Notes: generated by a model not told the origin, from the sequence alone. A DNA stretch of 64,000 bases from Mesorhizobium sp. L-8-3 (GCF_016756615.1 NZ_AP023262.1:5891501-5955500); one strand, 5' to 3'. Positions 1 through 9,500 are shown, counted from the stretch's first letter. Program-made: numbers and translations.

Positions 1-944
1 AGCGGATCACTGCGCTGCTCTTCCGGTGACAGCAGGGAATAGAGGAAACCCTCGCGCACGCCCAGTGCGGAGATGATGATCTTCGACGGCTTCTGCGCGG
101 CGATGATTTCCTGCAACACGGCCGCGCCATAGGGCAGAAGCGCACGACGGCTCTTCGAGACACGCTCGATGCCCCTGATCTTATCGAGATCGCCGCGCAC
201 GACCTGCTTCAGGAAGGCGGCCGAGCTCTCCACGCCCATCTCATAGTGGTGCATGACTGCAAGCGGATAGTCGATCGTGTTCATGTGCAGCCGGGCGAGG
301 TTTCGCCAGGTGCCGCCGACCGCGTAGAAGGGCCTGCCCTGCCCGGCCTCCAGCAATTTCGCGCGGGTGAGTTCCTTGCGCGCGATGCGCGTCGCCGTGG
401 CCGGGGAACTCTTCGACATGTCCTGCAGGCGCAGACCGCCGAGCGGCAAGGTAATGCCGTCGCCGATCGTCTCGCCTGATATGTCGACCAGTTCCAGGCT
501 GCCGCCGCCGAGGTCGCCGGCGATCCCGTTTGCCGGGTGGAAACCGGAGATGACGCCCAGCGCCGAGTAATAAGCTTCCTCCCGTCCGCTGAGCACACGG
601 ATCTGCGTGCCCAGGATCTCTTCGGCCCGATGGATGAAGTCCATTCCGTTCTGTGCTTCGCGTGCGGCGGCCGTGGCGATCACAAAAAACTGCTCGGCGC
701 CGGCCTGCTCGGAAAGGGCGCGAAAGCGGCGGAACTCCTCGACCGCTCGCTTCACGGCATCGGGATCGAGCTTTCCGGTCGTGACGATGCCGCGGCCGAG
801 CCCGGCCAGCATCTTCTCGTTGAACAGGATGGTCGGCGAGCGTGCGATGCCCTCATAGATGACCAGGCGAATCGAATTGGAGCCGATATCTATGATGGAT
901 AGCGGCCGACGGTCCTGGAGCCGGCCCTGGGAATTTCCGATCAT
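1..944 (-). CDS. ppx: Ppx/GppA family exopolyphosphatase (3' end cut by window edge)
   Basis: Exopolyphosphatase that releases phosphate from polyphosphate chain ends (some family members act on pppGpp). About 314 residues are visible; the frame runs off the window. The actin-like phosphate-binding loops are readable: DIGSNSIRLVIY at residues 19-30 and GDLGGGSLELV near residue 143. Start: the ATG at 944 overlaps the TGA of ppk in an ATGA, so the two are very likely co-transcribed and translationally coupled, linking synthesis and breakdown of polyphosphate. Family assignment is firm; exopolyphosphatase rather than pppGpp hydrolase is inferred from the ppk neighbour. Confidence 0.93.
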   Translation of the reverse strand, partial: MIGNSQGRLQDRRPLSIIDIGSNSIRLVIYEGIARSPTILFNEKMLAGLGRGIVTTGKLDPDAVKRAVEEFRRFRALSEQAGAEQFFVIATAAAREAQNGMDFIHRAEEILGTQIRVLSGREEAYYSALGVISGFHPANGIAGDLGGGSLELVDISGETIGDGITLPLGGLRLQDMSKSSPATATRIARKELTRAKLLEAGQGRPFYAVGGTWRNLARLHMNTIDYPLAVMHHYEMGVESSAAFLKQVVRGDLDKIRGIERVSKSRRALLPYGAAVLQEIIAAQKPSKIIISALGVREGFLYSLLSPEEQRSDP

Positions 945-3148
945 GCTTTGACGGCTGCGTTCGCTTTCTTCTGACGCTTGAACTGCGCGATGCGTTTGGG
1001 AGCATGGGACTTCAGCGCTCCGCCACGGCCGGACAGGCTCGGATTCGTCATGAAATATTCCTGCGCGTTGAACGGTTCCTCGCCTTCGTCCGGCACGACC
1101 CGGCGCGAGGTTCCGTCAGGCAATACTTCGAAACTTTGCTGATTGTCCATGATGTTTCCGAGCATGATCTGGCCCAGCACCTGCTCATGCACAGTCGGAT
1201 TGGTGATCGGCACCAGCGTCTCGACCCGCCGGTCGAGATTGCGCGGCATCATGTCGGCCGAGCTGATATAGACGATGGCCTCGTCGGACGGCAGCCCATG
1301 ACCGTTGCCGAAGCAATAGATGCGGCTGTGCTCGAGGAAACGGCCGACAATCGACTTGACCCGGATGTTCTCCGAAAGACCGGGCACCTGCGGCCGCAGA
1401 CAGCATATGCCGCGCACCACCAGATCGATCTCCACGCCTGCGCTGCTCGCCTCGTAAAGAGCGTCGATCACGATCGGATCGACCAGGGAGTTCATCTTCA
1501 TCCAGATGCGCGCGGGCCGCCCCTCCCGAACATGGCGCACCTCGTCGGCGACGTGGCCGAGGATTCGGCTCCTCAGCGTGTAGGGGGAGATGGCGAGCCG
1601 CATCTCCTGGGCAGGCTCGGCATAGCCGGTGATGAAATTGAAGATCTGCGCAACGTCGCGCGCAATCGTCGGATCGCAGGTGAAATAGGAAAGGTCGGTA
1701 TAGATGCGGGCCGTGATCGGGTGATAGTTGCCGGTGCCGAGATGCACATAGTTGCGCAGCTTCTGGTCCTCGCGGCGGACGACCAGCGACATCTTGGCAT
1801 GCGTCTTCAGCTCGATGAAGCCGAAAACCACCTGGACGCCGGCGCGTTCCAGGTCTCGCGCCCAGCGGATATTCGCCTCTTCGTCGAAGCGGGCCTTCAA
1901 CTCCACCAGCGCCGTCACCGACTTCCCAGCCTCGGCGGCATCGATGAGAGCACGCACGATCGGGCTGTCGTTCGAGGTGCGATAGAGCGTCTGCTTGATG
2001 GCGACCACCTCCGGATCGGCCGCCGCCTGGCGCAGGAACTGCACGACGACGTCGAAGGATTCATAGGGATGGTGGACGACAATGTCCTTCTCGCGGACCG
2101 CCGCGAAACAATCGCCGCCATGCTCGCGGATGCGTTCGGGAAAGCGCGGATTGTAGGGCTTGAACTTGAGGTCGTCGCGGGCGACCGCCACGATTTCTGA
2201 GATCTGGTTCACCGCCAGCGGTCCCGTGAGCACGCTGATGCGCCCCGACGAGACCCCGAGTTCGCCGGCCACGAAGTCGCGCAGCACGTCGGGCATCACG
2301 CTGTCGAACTCGATGCGGATGACCGAGCCGCGGCGCCGGCGCTTCAGCGCCGTCTCGAACAGGCGAACCAGATCCTCGGCCTCTTCCTCGACCTCGATAT
2401 CGCTGTCGCGAATGATGCGGAACGTGCCCGAGCCCTTCACCTCGTAACCGGGGAAGAGCTTGCCGATGAACAGGTTGACCGTCTCCTCCAGCGTGATGAA
2501 GCGCACTGCGGACTTGCGGTCGGGCAGGCGGATGAAGCGCCTGAGCGCCACGGGAAGGCGCAGCAGCGCCGTCATCTCCTCGCCGTTCTTCAAATGCCGC
2601 AGTTGCAAGGCGATCGAGAAGCCGAGATTGGGAATGAAGGGGAAGGGATGCGCCGGATCGATCGACAGCGGCGTGAGCACGGGGAAGACGGAATCGAGGA
2701 AATGTTCCTCGAGCCACGCCTTGTCGTCGCGGCTCAGCGCATCGGCACCGATGCTCTGGATGCCCTCGCTCTTGAGCAGGTCCATCAGCTTCGAGAGGAT
2801 CTTCTGCTGGTCCTCCTGCAGCCGTTCGACCTCGCGCAGCACCTGGTCGAGCTGCTGTTCGGGCGTTCGCCCGTCCGGGCTCTTCATGGCGATGCCTTCG
2901 CGCACCTGCCCGGCGAGCCCCGCCACGCGCACCATGAAGAACTCGTCCAGATTGGCGGCTGATATCGATAGGAACCGCACCCTTTCGAGAAGCGGATGGC
3001 TCGCGTTCTGCGCCTGTTCCAGGACACGGCGATTGAACTGGAGCCAGGAGAACTCGCGGTTCACGAAACGGTCCGGATTGCCTTCGGGGCCGCCCGGAGC
3101 TGCTGCGACGGTGACGAACTCGGTCTGGATAGGCTTCAATTCGGTCAT
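941..3148 (-). CDS. ppk: Polyphosphate kinase 1
   Basis: Reversibly makes polyphosphate from ATP; usually membrane-associated and tied to phosphate and stress physiology. At 735 residues it is slightly longer than the E. coli enzyme (about 690). The N-terminal domain is recognisable by NREFSWLQFNRRVLEQA (from residue 28), and the phospholipase D-like catalytic part carries the autophosphorylated histidine in THAKMSLVVRRE, with His at residue 450. The C-terminal extension beyond residue 690 is basic and low in complexity. It overlaps ppx by 4 bp. The upstream leader (3149-3322) contains an 8-bp stem-loop. Confidence 0.96.
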   Translation of the reverse strand: MTELKPIQTEFVTVAAAPGGPEGNPDRFVNREFSWLQFNRRVLEQAQNASHPLLERVRFLSISAANLDEFFMVRVAGLAGQVREGIAMKSPDGRTPEQQLDQVLREVERLQEDQQKILSKLMDLLKSEGIQSIGADALSRDDKAWLEEHFLDSVFPVLTPLSIDPAHPFPFIPNLGFSIALQLRHLKNGEEMTALLRLPVALRRFIRLPDRKSAVRFITLEETVNLFIGKLFPGYEVKGSGTFRIIRDSDIEVEEEAEDLVRLFETALKRRRRGSVIRIEFDSVMPDVLRDFVAGELGVSSGRISVLTGPLAVNQISEIVAVARDDLKFKPYNPRFPERIREHGGDCFAAVREKDIVVHHPYESFDVVVQFLRQAAADPEVVAIKQTLYRTSNDSPIVRALIDAAEAGKSVTALVELKARFDEEANIRWARDLERAGVQVVFGFIELKTHAKMSLVVRREDQKLRNYVHLGTGNYHPITARIYTDLSYFTCDPTIARDVAQIFNFITGYAEPAQEMRLAISPYTLRSRILGHVADEVRHVREGRPARIWMKMNSLVDPIVIDALYEASSAGVEIDLVVRGICCLRPQVPGLSENIRVKSIVGRFLEHSRIYCFGNGHGLPSDEAIVYISSADMMPRNLDRRVETLVPITNPTVHEQVLGQIMLGNIMDNQQSFEVLPDGTSRRVVPDEGEEPFNAQEYFMTNPSLSGRGGALKSHAPKRIAQFKRQKKANAAVKA

Positions 3149-3165
3149 CTGACGTGGTTCCCCTC

Positions 3166-3186
3166 GCCGGCTTTCCGCAAGCCGGC
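3166..3186 (-). other. Stem-loop in the ppk leader
   Basis: Perfect 8-bp inverted repeat (GCCGGCTT / AAGCCGGC) with a 5-nt loop, 18 bp upstream of the ppk start. There is no T-run, so it is not an obvious terminator. It could shape the ppk mRNA leader; no function can be assigned. Confidence 0.4.
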
Positions 3187-3322
3187 TGACTTGAAGAGCA
3201 ATCTATCTCCTGACAGTGTTTTGCGACAGTTTGATTTCATGCCGCTTGCATTGGATGCTCATATGATACAAACCGGCGGCGATTTCGTGATCGCCCGCAG
3301 CGATCATTCCGGAGGTTTTTCC

Positions 3323-3568
3323 ATGGCCGGTGGCTCAATCCCACATTTCCAGAACGATGCCGGGCATCCGGTCATCACGATCGGCGTCAGGGAGTTCATG
3401 TGCGTGGGGGCCGACGCGCCCTTCGACCACCCGCATGTGTTCCTCGACATGGGCAGCGACGCGGAAAAGGTCTGCCCCTATTGTTCGACGCTGTTCCGCT
3501 ACGACCCGTCCTTGAAGGCGAACGAAACCCGTCCGGAAGGCTGCATCTACATCGAACGTGCCGCCTGA
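3323..3568 (+). CDS. CHCC-type zinc-finger protein (NDUFS6-like)
   Basis: Small 81-residue protein with putative zinc ligands Cys27, His36 or His38, Cys51 and Cys54 (CPYC). This is the layout of the zf-CHCC domain found in alphaproteobacteria and, in mitochondria, in the complex I subunit NDUFS6. The start is the ATG at 3323 because GGAGG sits 8 nt upstream; an in-frame ATG further up lacks such a site. It lies between ppk (divergent) and an FAD monooxygenase 27 bp downstream. The role in respiratory complex biogenesis is inferred from the family only. Confidence 0.85.
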   Translation: MAGGSIPHFQNDAGHPVITIGVREFMCVGADAPFDHPHVFLDMGSDAEKVCPYCSTLFRYDPSLKANETRPEGCIYIERAA

Positions 3569-3595
3569 CCAGGCGGACCGTCGGCCGATACGGCG

Positions 3596-4816
3596 ATGAC
3601 GGGGCAAGCCAGGCGGATCATCGTCGCGGGGGCGGGTATAGCCGGCCTGACCGCGGCGCTCGCCTTCGCGGCTCGGGGCTGCTTCGTCGAGATCTATGAA
3701 CGCGCGCCGCGCCTCGAAGAGGCCGGCGCCGGACTTCAGCTTTCGCCGAATGCGACGCGCATCCTTGCATCGCTCGGCGTTATCGATGCCCTGAGCCCCT
3801 TGGCCGTGCGGCCCGAAGCGGTGGTTCTGCGCGATGCGCGCACTCTGCGCGAAGTGACCCGGGTTCCGCTCGGAGGCGGCGCGGAACGGCGCTGGGGCGC
3901 CCCCTATCTCGTCGCCCACCGCGCCGACCTGCAGGGCGCCTTGCTGGCGCGCCTGCGGAGCAACGACAACATCAAGCTCGCGACCGGCGCCGTCGTCAGT
4001 GGCTTCGCGTCCCGGCCGGACGGCGTCACCGTCGCTGTCGAACGGGGCGGCACGACCGAAGAGATTTCGGGCGAATTGCTCGTCGGAGCCGACGGCGTCT
4101 GGTCCTCGATCCGCGAACTCACCGGGGCGAACGGCAAGAGCCGGTTCGCCGGAGACGTGGCCTGGCGCAGCACTCTGCACGCGGAAAGCCCCGCCGGCCG
4201 CGCCTTCCAGTCGATCGCGCGCTCCGACGTTGTGACGGCCTTCATGCACCGTTCCGTCCACCTGATCGCCTATCCCGTCCGCGGCGGTAGCGCCGTCAAC
4301 CTCGTCGCGCTCGCAAAGGGCCAGGCTTTTGCAAAGATCCGCCCGGAAGCCGCAGACCCCGACGGGCTCGCGGCAGCCTTGCGCGGCACCGCCCCCGGCA
4401 TAGCCCGGCTGGCGCAGGAGGCCGGTCCCTGGACCTTGTGGCCGCTTCATACCGTTGCCCCTGCTGCGCAGTGGACAGCCGCCGGCCGGGTGGTCCTGAT
4501 CGGTGACGCGGCGCACGCCATGACACCCTTCGCCGCTCAGGGTGCCGCAATGGCAATCGAAGATGCCGCAACGCTCGCGGCCTTCGTCGCGGCCGCGCCC
4601 GCCGATATGGGCGGGGCATTGGCGCGATACGAGGCGATCCGCCGCCCCCGCATCGCGCAGGTTTCGAAGCGCGGCGCGCTCAATCGCTTCACCTGGCATG
4701 CCTCGGGACCGGTCGCCCTCGCCCGCAATCTCGTCCTGGCGGTGCTTCCCGGCGCGAAGCTCGCAGCCGATCTCGACTGGCTCTATGGCTGGACGGTCCC
4801 AGAAGCGGAGAGTTAG
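3596..4816 (+). CDS. FAD-dependent aromatic-ring monooxygenase family protein
   Basis: 406-residue flavoprotein of the PHBH/UbiH/salicylate hydroxylase type. The Rossmann dinucleotide motif VAGAGIAGLTAALAFA is at the N-terminus, a DG motif (GADGVWSSIR) is central, and the FAD ribityl-binding GD motif (VLIGDAAHAMTPFAAQGA) is near residue 305. Such enzymes hydroxylate aromatic rings with NAD(P)H and O2. The substrate cannot be read from sequence; salicylate-1-monooxygenase-like is the nearest general description. It follows the zinc-finger gene by 27 bp and may share its transcript. Confidence 0.88.
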   Translation: MTGQARRIIVAGAGIAGLTAALAFAARGCFVEIYERAPRLEEAGAGLQLSPNATRILASLGVIDALSPLAVRPEAVVLRDARTLREVTRVPLGGGAERRWGAPYLVAHRADLQGALLARLRSNDNIKLATGAVVSGFASRPDGVTVAVERGGTTEEISGELLVGADGVWSSIRELTGANGKSRFAGDVAWRSTLHAESPAGRAFQSIARSDVVTAFMHRSVHLIAYPVRGGSAVNLVALAKGQAFAKIRPEAADPDGLAAALRGTAPGIARLAQEAGPWTLWPLHTVAPAAQWTAAGRVVLIGDAAHAMTPFAAQGAAMAIEDAATLAAFVAAAPADMGGALARYEAIRRPRIAQVSKRGALNRFTWHASGPVALARNLVLAVLPGAKLAADLDWLYGWTVPEAES

Positions 4817-5116
4817 CCGTCAGGCGTCTGCCGGGCCCCGATCGTGCGGAGCGAGCTATGTAGAGGGCCATAGGAAGCGGGTCGATGAGAAATCACACCG
4901 ACTGCAGAATAGCCCAGCGTGTCGTCCGAGCCTTCGGTTGTGCATGCATGGGCAGCGAGCAACTTGAGACGACGGAGGCGCCGACGGGATCGGCGCTTCC
5001 GCGGGGGCGACGCCTACCGCTTCGGCTCGAAAACCGTATTCGACTTTCGGGAAGCACGATGCGTCGGCTCAAAGTGATGGAGCGTCCCTTGCGCGTCCGA
5101 ATGGACGCGCGGCGCC
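4817..5116. other. Intergenic stretch holding a rhizobial palindromic repeat
   Basis: 300 bp between the convergent monooxygenase and aapP genes. No coding sequence is supported. The aapP-proximal third is an intergenic palindromic repeat (see 5025-5119); the rest shows no recognisable element. Confidence 0.6.
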
Positions 5117-5119
5117 CTA
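5025..5119. repeat. Rhizobial intergenic palindromic repeat, copy D
   Basis: Contains a degenerate 'cgaaaaccg...ctttcggga' half related to the repeats at 13388, 21494 and 23180. This is followed by a hairpin with perfect arms GCGCGTCC (5091-5098) and GGACGCGC (5103-5110) around GAAT, then a terminal GGCGCCCTA. The composite layout matches the short palindromic elements common between genes in Rhizobiales genomes. Its last bases form the TAG stop of aapP. Confidence 0.65.
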
Positions 5120-5920
5120 ATGCAGGATCTGGCTGAGGAACAGCTTGGTACGCTCGTGCTTGGGATGGTCGAAGAACTCGGCCGGCGTGTTCTGTTCGAC
5201 GATCTGCCCGGCATCCATGAAGATCACGCGATTGGCGACCTTTTTGGCGAAACCCATCTCGTGGGTGACGCACAGCATGGTCATGCCTTCCTCCGCCAGC
5301 CCTACCATCGTCTCGAGCACTTCCTTGATCATCTCGGGATCGAGCGCCGAAGTCGGTTCGTCGAACAGCATGATGCGCGGGTTCATGCAGAGCGAGCGGG
5401 CGATCGCGACGCGCTGCTGCTGGCCGCCCGACAACTGGCCCGGATATTTGTTGGCCTGCTCGGGAATCTTCACCCGCGTGAGGAAATGCATCGCGATCTC
5501 CTCGGCCTGCTTCCTCGGCATCTTGCGCACCCAGATCGGCGCCAGCGTGCAATTCTCCAGGATCGTCAGATGCGGGAAGAGGTTGAAGTGCTGAAACACC
5601 ATACCGACCTCGCGGCGGATCTCGTCGATCTTCTTGAGATCGTTGGTCAATTCCTTGCCGTCGACGACGATCTTTCCCTTCTGGTGCTCCTCCAGGCGGT
5701 TGATGCAGCGGATCAGCGTCGATTTGCCCGAGCCGGAAGGTCCGCAGATGACGATGCGCTCGCCGCGCATCACCGTCAGGTTGATGTCCTTCAGGACGTG
5801 GAACTCGCCGTACCATTTGTGCATGCCGTCGATCTCGACCGCTACCTCCGTATCGGATATGTGCATCTTGGAGCCGTCAACCCGGATGTCGTCGGCGCTT
5901 ACTGCGTTTTCGGTGGCCAT
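5117..5920 (-). CDS. aapP: General L-amino acid ABC transporter, ATP-binding protein
   Basis: 267-residue ATPase of the polar amino-acid uptake family. It has Walker A GPSGSGKSTLIRCIN, the signature LSGGQQQRVAIA and Walker B IMLFDEP, followed by the H-loop in VTHEMGFAKKVA. It powers the AapQM permease in the inner membrane, importing amino acids delivered by AapJ. It is the last gene of aapJQMP, about 140 bp after aapM. Its stop codon lies inside an intergenic repeat. Family assignment is firm; substrate breadth is taken from the characterised rhizobial Aap system. Confidence 0.95.
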   Translation of the reverse strand: MATENAVSADDIRVDGSKMHISDTEVAVEIDGMHKWYGEFHVLKDINLTVMRGERIVICGPSGSGKSTLIRCINRLEEHQKGKIVVDGKELTNDLKKIDEIRREVGMVFQHFNLFPHLTILENCTLAPIWVRKMPRKQAEEIAMHFLTRVKIPEQANKYPGQLSGGQQQRVAIARSLCMNPRIMLFDEPTSALDPEMIKEVLETMVGLAEEGMTMLCVTHEMGFAKKVANRVIFMDAGQIVEQNTPAEFFDHPKHERTKLFLSQILH

Positions 5921-6059
5921 CGATGGTTCCCTTTTCGTGGCTCGTTATTGTCGCTGCGTCACCGAAGCGCCACGCATCGGGGGACGCTTCGACCTTTCGT
6001 TTCCACGCATCGGCTTTTCCCGGGCCCTGATGCGGCCGCCGGACCGGCGCGTTGGTCCA

Positions 6060-7211
6060 TTATCTACGATAGCCGGTATCGAGCCGTTTCTCCATGAAGA
6101 TCGAGTAGCGGGACATGCCGAAACAGAAAATCCAGAAAATGAAGCCGGCAAAGACGAGCCCCGTCATCGGCGTCTGCGCCGACGCCCATGTGGCGTCGGA
6201 GAAGCTCTGCCGCACGATGCCCAGCAGGTCGAACATGCCGATGATCGACACCAGGCTGGTGTCCTTGAAAAGGCCGATGAAGGTGTTGACGATACCCGGG
6301 ATGACGAGCTTCAGTGCCTGGGGCAACACTATCAGCCCCATCTTCTGCCAGTAGCCGAGCCCGAGCGAATCGGCTCCCTCATACTGCCCCTTGGGGATCG
6401 CCTGCAGGCCGCCGCGGACCACCTCGGCCATGTAGGCCGAGGCGAACAGCGCCACACCGATCAGTGCGCGCAGCAACTTGTCGAAAGTCGTGCCCGGCGG
6501 CAGGAAGAGCGGAAGCATCACGCTCGCCATGAACAGCACCGTGACCAGCGGGACGCCGCGAACGGTCTCGATGAAGACGACGCTGAGTATCTTCACGACG
6601 GGCAGCTTCGACCGCCGGCCGAGGGCGAGAAGAACGCCAAGCGGCAGCGAGACCGAGATGCCGACATAGGACAGAACCAGCGTAACCAGCAGGCCGCCCC
6701 AGAGCGCGGTCTCGACATGGCGGAGCCCGAACCAGCCTCCGACGAGCAGGACGAAGGCCACGATCGGGAACAGGCCGAAGAAAAGGATCGCGTTCAGCCC
6801 CTTCCGTGGAACACGCGGGATGAGCAGCGGCACCAGCAGCGCCACGAACATGATGCCGACCAGGATCACCCGCCAGCGCTCGTCGGACGGGTAGCGGCCG
6901 AACATGAACTGCAGGAACTTGGCCTTCACGAACGGCCAGCAGGCCCCGGACCAACCGTCGGGCTGCAGGCCGCCCTGGGCGACGGTGGCGCAGAAGGTCC
7001 GATCCGTGCCGGTCCATGCCGCGTCGAACAGCGCCCAACTGAGGAAGGGCGGCAGAATGATCGCAACGAGCACGAGCCCGAGCAATGTGAGCACCGTGTC
7101 GGCGGGCGAGGCGAACAGGTTCCTGCGCGCCCAGGCGACCAGTCCGGCCTCGTCCCGAGGCGGTTTTTCGATTGCCGCCATCTCCGTGCGGACGTAGGAG
7201 ACTTCACGCAT
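6060..7211 (-). CDS. aapM: General L-amino acid ABC transporter permease AapM
   Basis: 383-residue inner-membrane permease. The N-terminal extension with extra membrane segments before the transporter core is typical of Aap permeases. The core carries the EAA-type loop GADSLGLGYWQKMGLIVLPQ, which contacts the ATPase. It pairs with AapQ as a heterodimer. It starts 6 bp after the aapQ stop, so translation is probably coupled. Confidence 0.94.
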   Translation of the reverse strand: MREVSYVRTEMAAIEKPPRDEAGLVAWARRNLFASPADTVLTLLGLVLVAIILPPFLSWALFDAAWTGTDRTFCATVAQGGLQPDGWSGACWPFVKAKFLQFMFGRYPSDERWRVILVGIMFVALLVPLLIPRVPRKGLNAILFFGLFPIVAFVLLVGGWFGLRHVETALWGGLLVTLVLSYVGISVSLPLGVLLALGRRSKLPVVKILSVVFIETVRGVPLVTVLFMASVMLPLFLPPGTTFDKLLRALIGVALFASAYMAEVVRGGLQAIPKGQYEGADSLGLGYWQKMGLIVLPQALKLVIPGIVNTFIGLFKDTSLVSIIGMFDLLGIVRQSFSDATWASAQTPMTGLVFAGFIFWIFCFGMSRYSIFMEKRLDTGYRR

Positions 7212-7217
7212 CGTCTT

Positions 7218-8408
7218 CTACCTTTCCACAAGGGCCATCTTGGCGTTGAACCAGTTCATGAAGGCCGATGTCACCAGGCTGAGGCCGAGATAGACCATCA
7301 TCCATATCGCCACGATCTCGATCGACTGGCCGCTCTGGTTGAGGATCGTTCCGCCGATGGCGACGAGATCGGCATAACCCACCGCGACCGCCAGCGACGA
7401 ATTCTTGGTGAGATTCAGATACTGGCTCGTCAGCGGCGGAATGATAATGCGCAGCGCCTGGGGCACGATCACCAGGCGAAGCGTCGAACGCGGACGCAGG
7501 CCCAGCGCTGCGGCCGCTTCCGATTGTCCACGGCTCACGCCCAATATGCCGGCGCGCACGATCTCGGCGATGAAGGAGGCGGTGTAGAAGGAGAGCGCCA
7601 GATAAAGTGCGATGAACTCCGGCTTGATCTGGAGGCCGCCGGTGAGATTGAAGGTCGACTGTGTCGGGAATTCGAAGGTGAGCGGGAAGCCGCTGGCGGC
7701 GAAAGCGAGCAGCGGCAGGCCGATCAAAAGGCCCAGCGAGGTCCACAATACCGGAAACTGCTGGCCGCTCGCCATCTGGCGGGCCCGCGCGGCGCGCGCC
7801 ACGAACCAGGACATGGCGATCGCCAGCAGGAATCCGACGCCCACGAGCCAAGCGTTGTCGCCCCAGATCATCCTGGGCGTGAAGAGTCCGCGGCTGTTCA
7901 GGTAAGTGCCGAAAGGCAGCTCGATGCTTTCGCGCGGCAGCGGCAGCACCGAAAGCACCCCCAGATACCAGAAGAAGATGACCAGCAGCGGCGGGATGTT
8001 GCGGAAGACTTCCACATAGACCGTGCAGATCTTGCGGATGAGCCAGTTCTTCGAAAGCCGGCCGATGCCGACCAGGAAACCGACGATCGATGCCGTGACG
8101 ATGCCGGTGACCGCCACAAGGAGGGTGTTGAGGAGCCCGACCAACAGGGCCCGCCCATAGGTCGAATCGGAAGAATATTCGATCAGACTCTGGCTTACGT
8201 CGAAGCCGGCGCGGCCCGAGAGAAACCCGAAACCGGAGGCGATGTTGGCACGCCGCAGATTCTCGACGGTGTTGCCGATGATCCAGTAGATGAAGACGAC
8301 CAGGACAATGAAGACGACAGCCTGGTAAAAGATCCCGCGGACTTTGGGGTCGTTCAGGAACGACGCCCGCGCGGGGGCAGTGTGACGGATTGTTTCCTGA
8401 GACGCCAT
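7218..8408 (-). CDS. aapQ: General L-amino acid ABC transporter permease AapQ
   Basis: 396-residue permease and partner of AapM. Hydrophobic segments are spread along the protein, with an inserted stretch around residues 100-250 as in other long Aap permeases. The EAA loop reads SEAAAALGLRPRSTLRLVIV. It follows aapJ across a 63-bp gap that contains a strong stem-loop, the usual layout for giving the binding protein higher expression than the membrane parts. Confidence 0.94.
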   Translation of the reverse strand: MASQETIRHTAPARASFLNDPKVRGIFYQAVVFIVLVVFIYWIIGNTVENLRRANIASGFGFLSGRAGFDVSQSLIEYSSDSTYGRALLVGLLNTLLVAVTGIVTASIVGFLVGIGRLSKNWLIRKICTVYVEVFRNIPPLLVIFFWYLGVLSVLPLPRESIELPFGTYLNSRGLFTPRMIWGDNAWLVGVGFLLAIAMSWFVARAARARQMASGQQFPVLWTSLGLLIGLPLLAFAASGFPLTFEFPTQSTFNLTGGLQIKPEFIALYLALSFYTASFIAEIVRAGILGVSRGQSEAAAALGLRPRSTLRLVIVPQALRIIIPPLTSQYLNLTKNSSLAVAVGYADLVAIGGTILNQSGQSIEIVAIWMMVYLGLSLVTSAFMNWFNAKMALVER

Positions 8409-8430
8409 CTATCCTCCTTCGATCCGAAGA

Positions 8431-8457
8431 CCGGAAGGCGGGACACCCGCCTTCCGG
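8431..8457 (-). other. Stem-loop between aapJ and aapQ
   Basis: Perfect 12-bp inverted repeat (CCGGAAGGCGGG / CCCGCCTTCCGG) around a 3-nt ACA loop, in the only real gap of the aap operon. No T-run follows, so it is more likely an mRNA-stabilising or partial-termination structure than a full terminator. By analogy with other ABC operons, it could raise the aapJ transcript over the permeases (inference). Confidence 0.7.
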
Positions 8458-8471
8458 AGGCGGTCATGCCG

Positions 8472-9500
8472 TCAGCGGATCGGCGGCGCGTATTGCAGCC
8501 CTCCCTTCGACCACTGCGCATTGATGCCGCGCGCGATCTTCAGCGGGCTGGCCGCGCCGATGTTGCGTTCGAAGACCTCGCCGTAATTGCCTACGCCCTT
8601 GACGATGTTGACGACCCAGTCGTTGCCCAGGCCAAGGTCGGTGCCGATCTTGGTGTCGGCTTCCTCGCCGAGCACCCGCTTCACCTCGGGGCTGCCGCTG
8701 GTCTTCATCTCTTCGACATTGGCCTGTGTGATGCCGAGCTCTTCCGCCGTCAGAAGTGCGAAATGCACCCACTTGATGACGTCGAACCACTGGTCGTCGC
8801 CCTGGCGGACCGCCGGCCCGAGCGGCTCCTTGGAGATGATCTCGGGAAGCACGACATGATCATCCGGCGAGGCGAGCGTCAGGCGGATGGCGTAGAGGCC
8901 GGACTGGTCGGTGGTATAGACGTCGCAACGGCCGGAATCATAAGCCGCGTTGACCTCTTCCAGCTTCTCGAAGACGACCGGGTTGTATTCCATCTTGTTC
9001 GCCTTGAAGTAATCGGCGAGGTTGAGCTCGGTCGTGGTGCCGGCCTGCACGCAGACCGAGGCGCCCGAAAGCTGCAGCGCGGAATTCACGCCCGGCAACT
9101 TCTTGGCGTTGATCATGAAGCCCTGGCCGTCAAAATAGTTGACGCCCGTGAAGTTGAAACCGAGCGCCGTGTCGCGGCTGATCGTCCAGGTCGTGTTGCG
9201 GATCAGAACGTCGATCTCGCCCGACTGAAGAGCCGTGAAGCGCTCCTTCGCGGTGGTCGGTGTGTATTTCACCTTGGTCGGATCACCGAAGATCGCAGCG
9301 GCGACCGCCTTGCAATAATCGACGTCGAAGCCCGACCATTCACCCTTGTCGTTCGGCGCGGCAAACCCGGAAAGACCAGTGTTCACTCCGCATTGCACGA
9401 AGCCCTTGGCCTTCACGTCGTCAAGCGTGGCGGCGGAGGCCACCGAAGCGGTCAGCGCCAGCGCTGCAACGCCCAGCATGCCTGTCAGTGCGTTCTTCAT
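8472..9500 (-). CDS. aapJ: General L-amino acid ABC transporter periplasmic binding protein
   Basis: 342-residue solute-binding protein of the type 3 (polar amino acid) family. The start is the ATG at 9500 because it opens a classic signal peptide (MKNALTGMLGVAALALTASV..., cleavage after ASA near residue 23); the open frame continues upstream without such a signal. The mature part begins TLDDVKAKGFVQCGVN and includes KAKGFVQCGVNTGLSGF and SGFDVDYCKAVAAAIFGD, typical of AapJ/BztA. It is first in the aapJQMP operon. Confidence 0.95.
   Translation of the reverse strand: MKNALTGMLGVAALALTASVASAATLDDVKAKGFVQCGVNTGLSGFAAPNDKGEWSGFDVDYCKAVAAAIFGDPTKVKYTPTTAKERFTALQSGEIDVLIRNTTWTISRDTALGFNFTGVNYFDGQGFMINAKKLPGVNSALQLSGASVCVQAGTTTELNLADYFKANKMEYNPVVFEKLEEVNAAYDSGRCDVYTTDQSGLYAIRLTLASPDDHVVLPEIISKEPLGPAVRQGDDQWFDVIKWVHFALLTAEELGITQANVEEMKTSGSPEVKRVLGEEADTKIGTDLGLGNDWVVNIVKGVGNYGEVFERNIGAASPLKIARGINAQWSKGGLQYAPPIR

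Noticed and set aside
3211..3229. Pho-box-like repeat TGACAG...CGACAG upstream of ppk
   Set aside because: The two half sites are 13 bp apart, whereas Pho boxes need an 11-bp period; the second half site is also imperfect.
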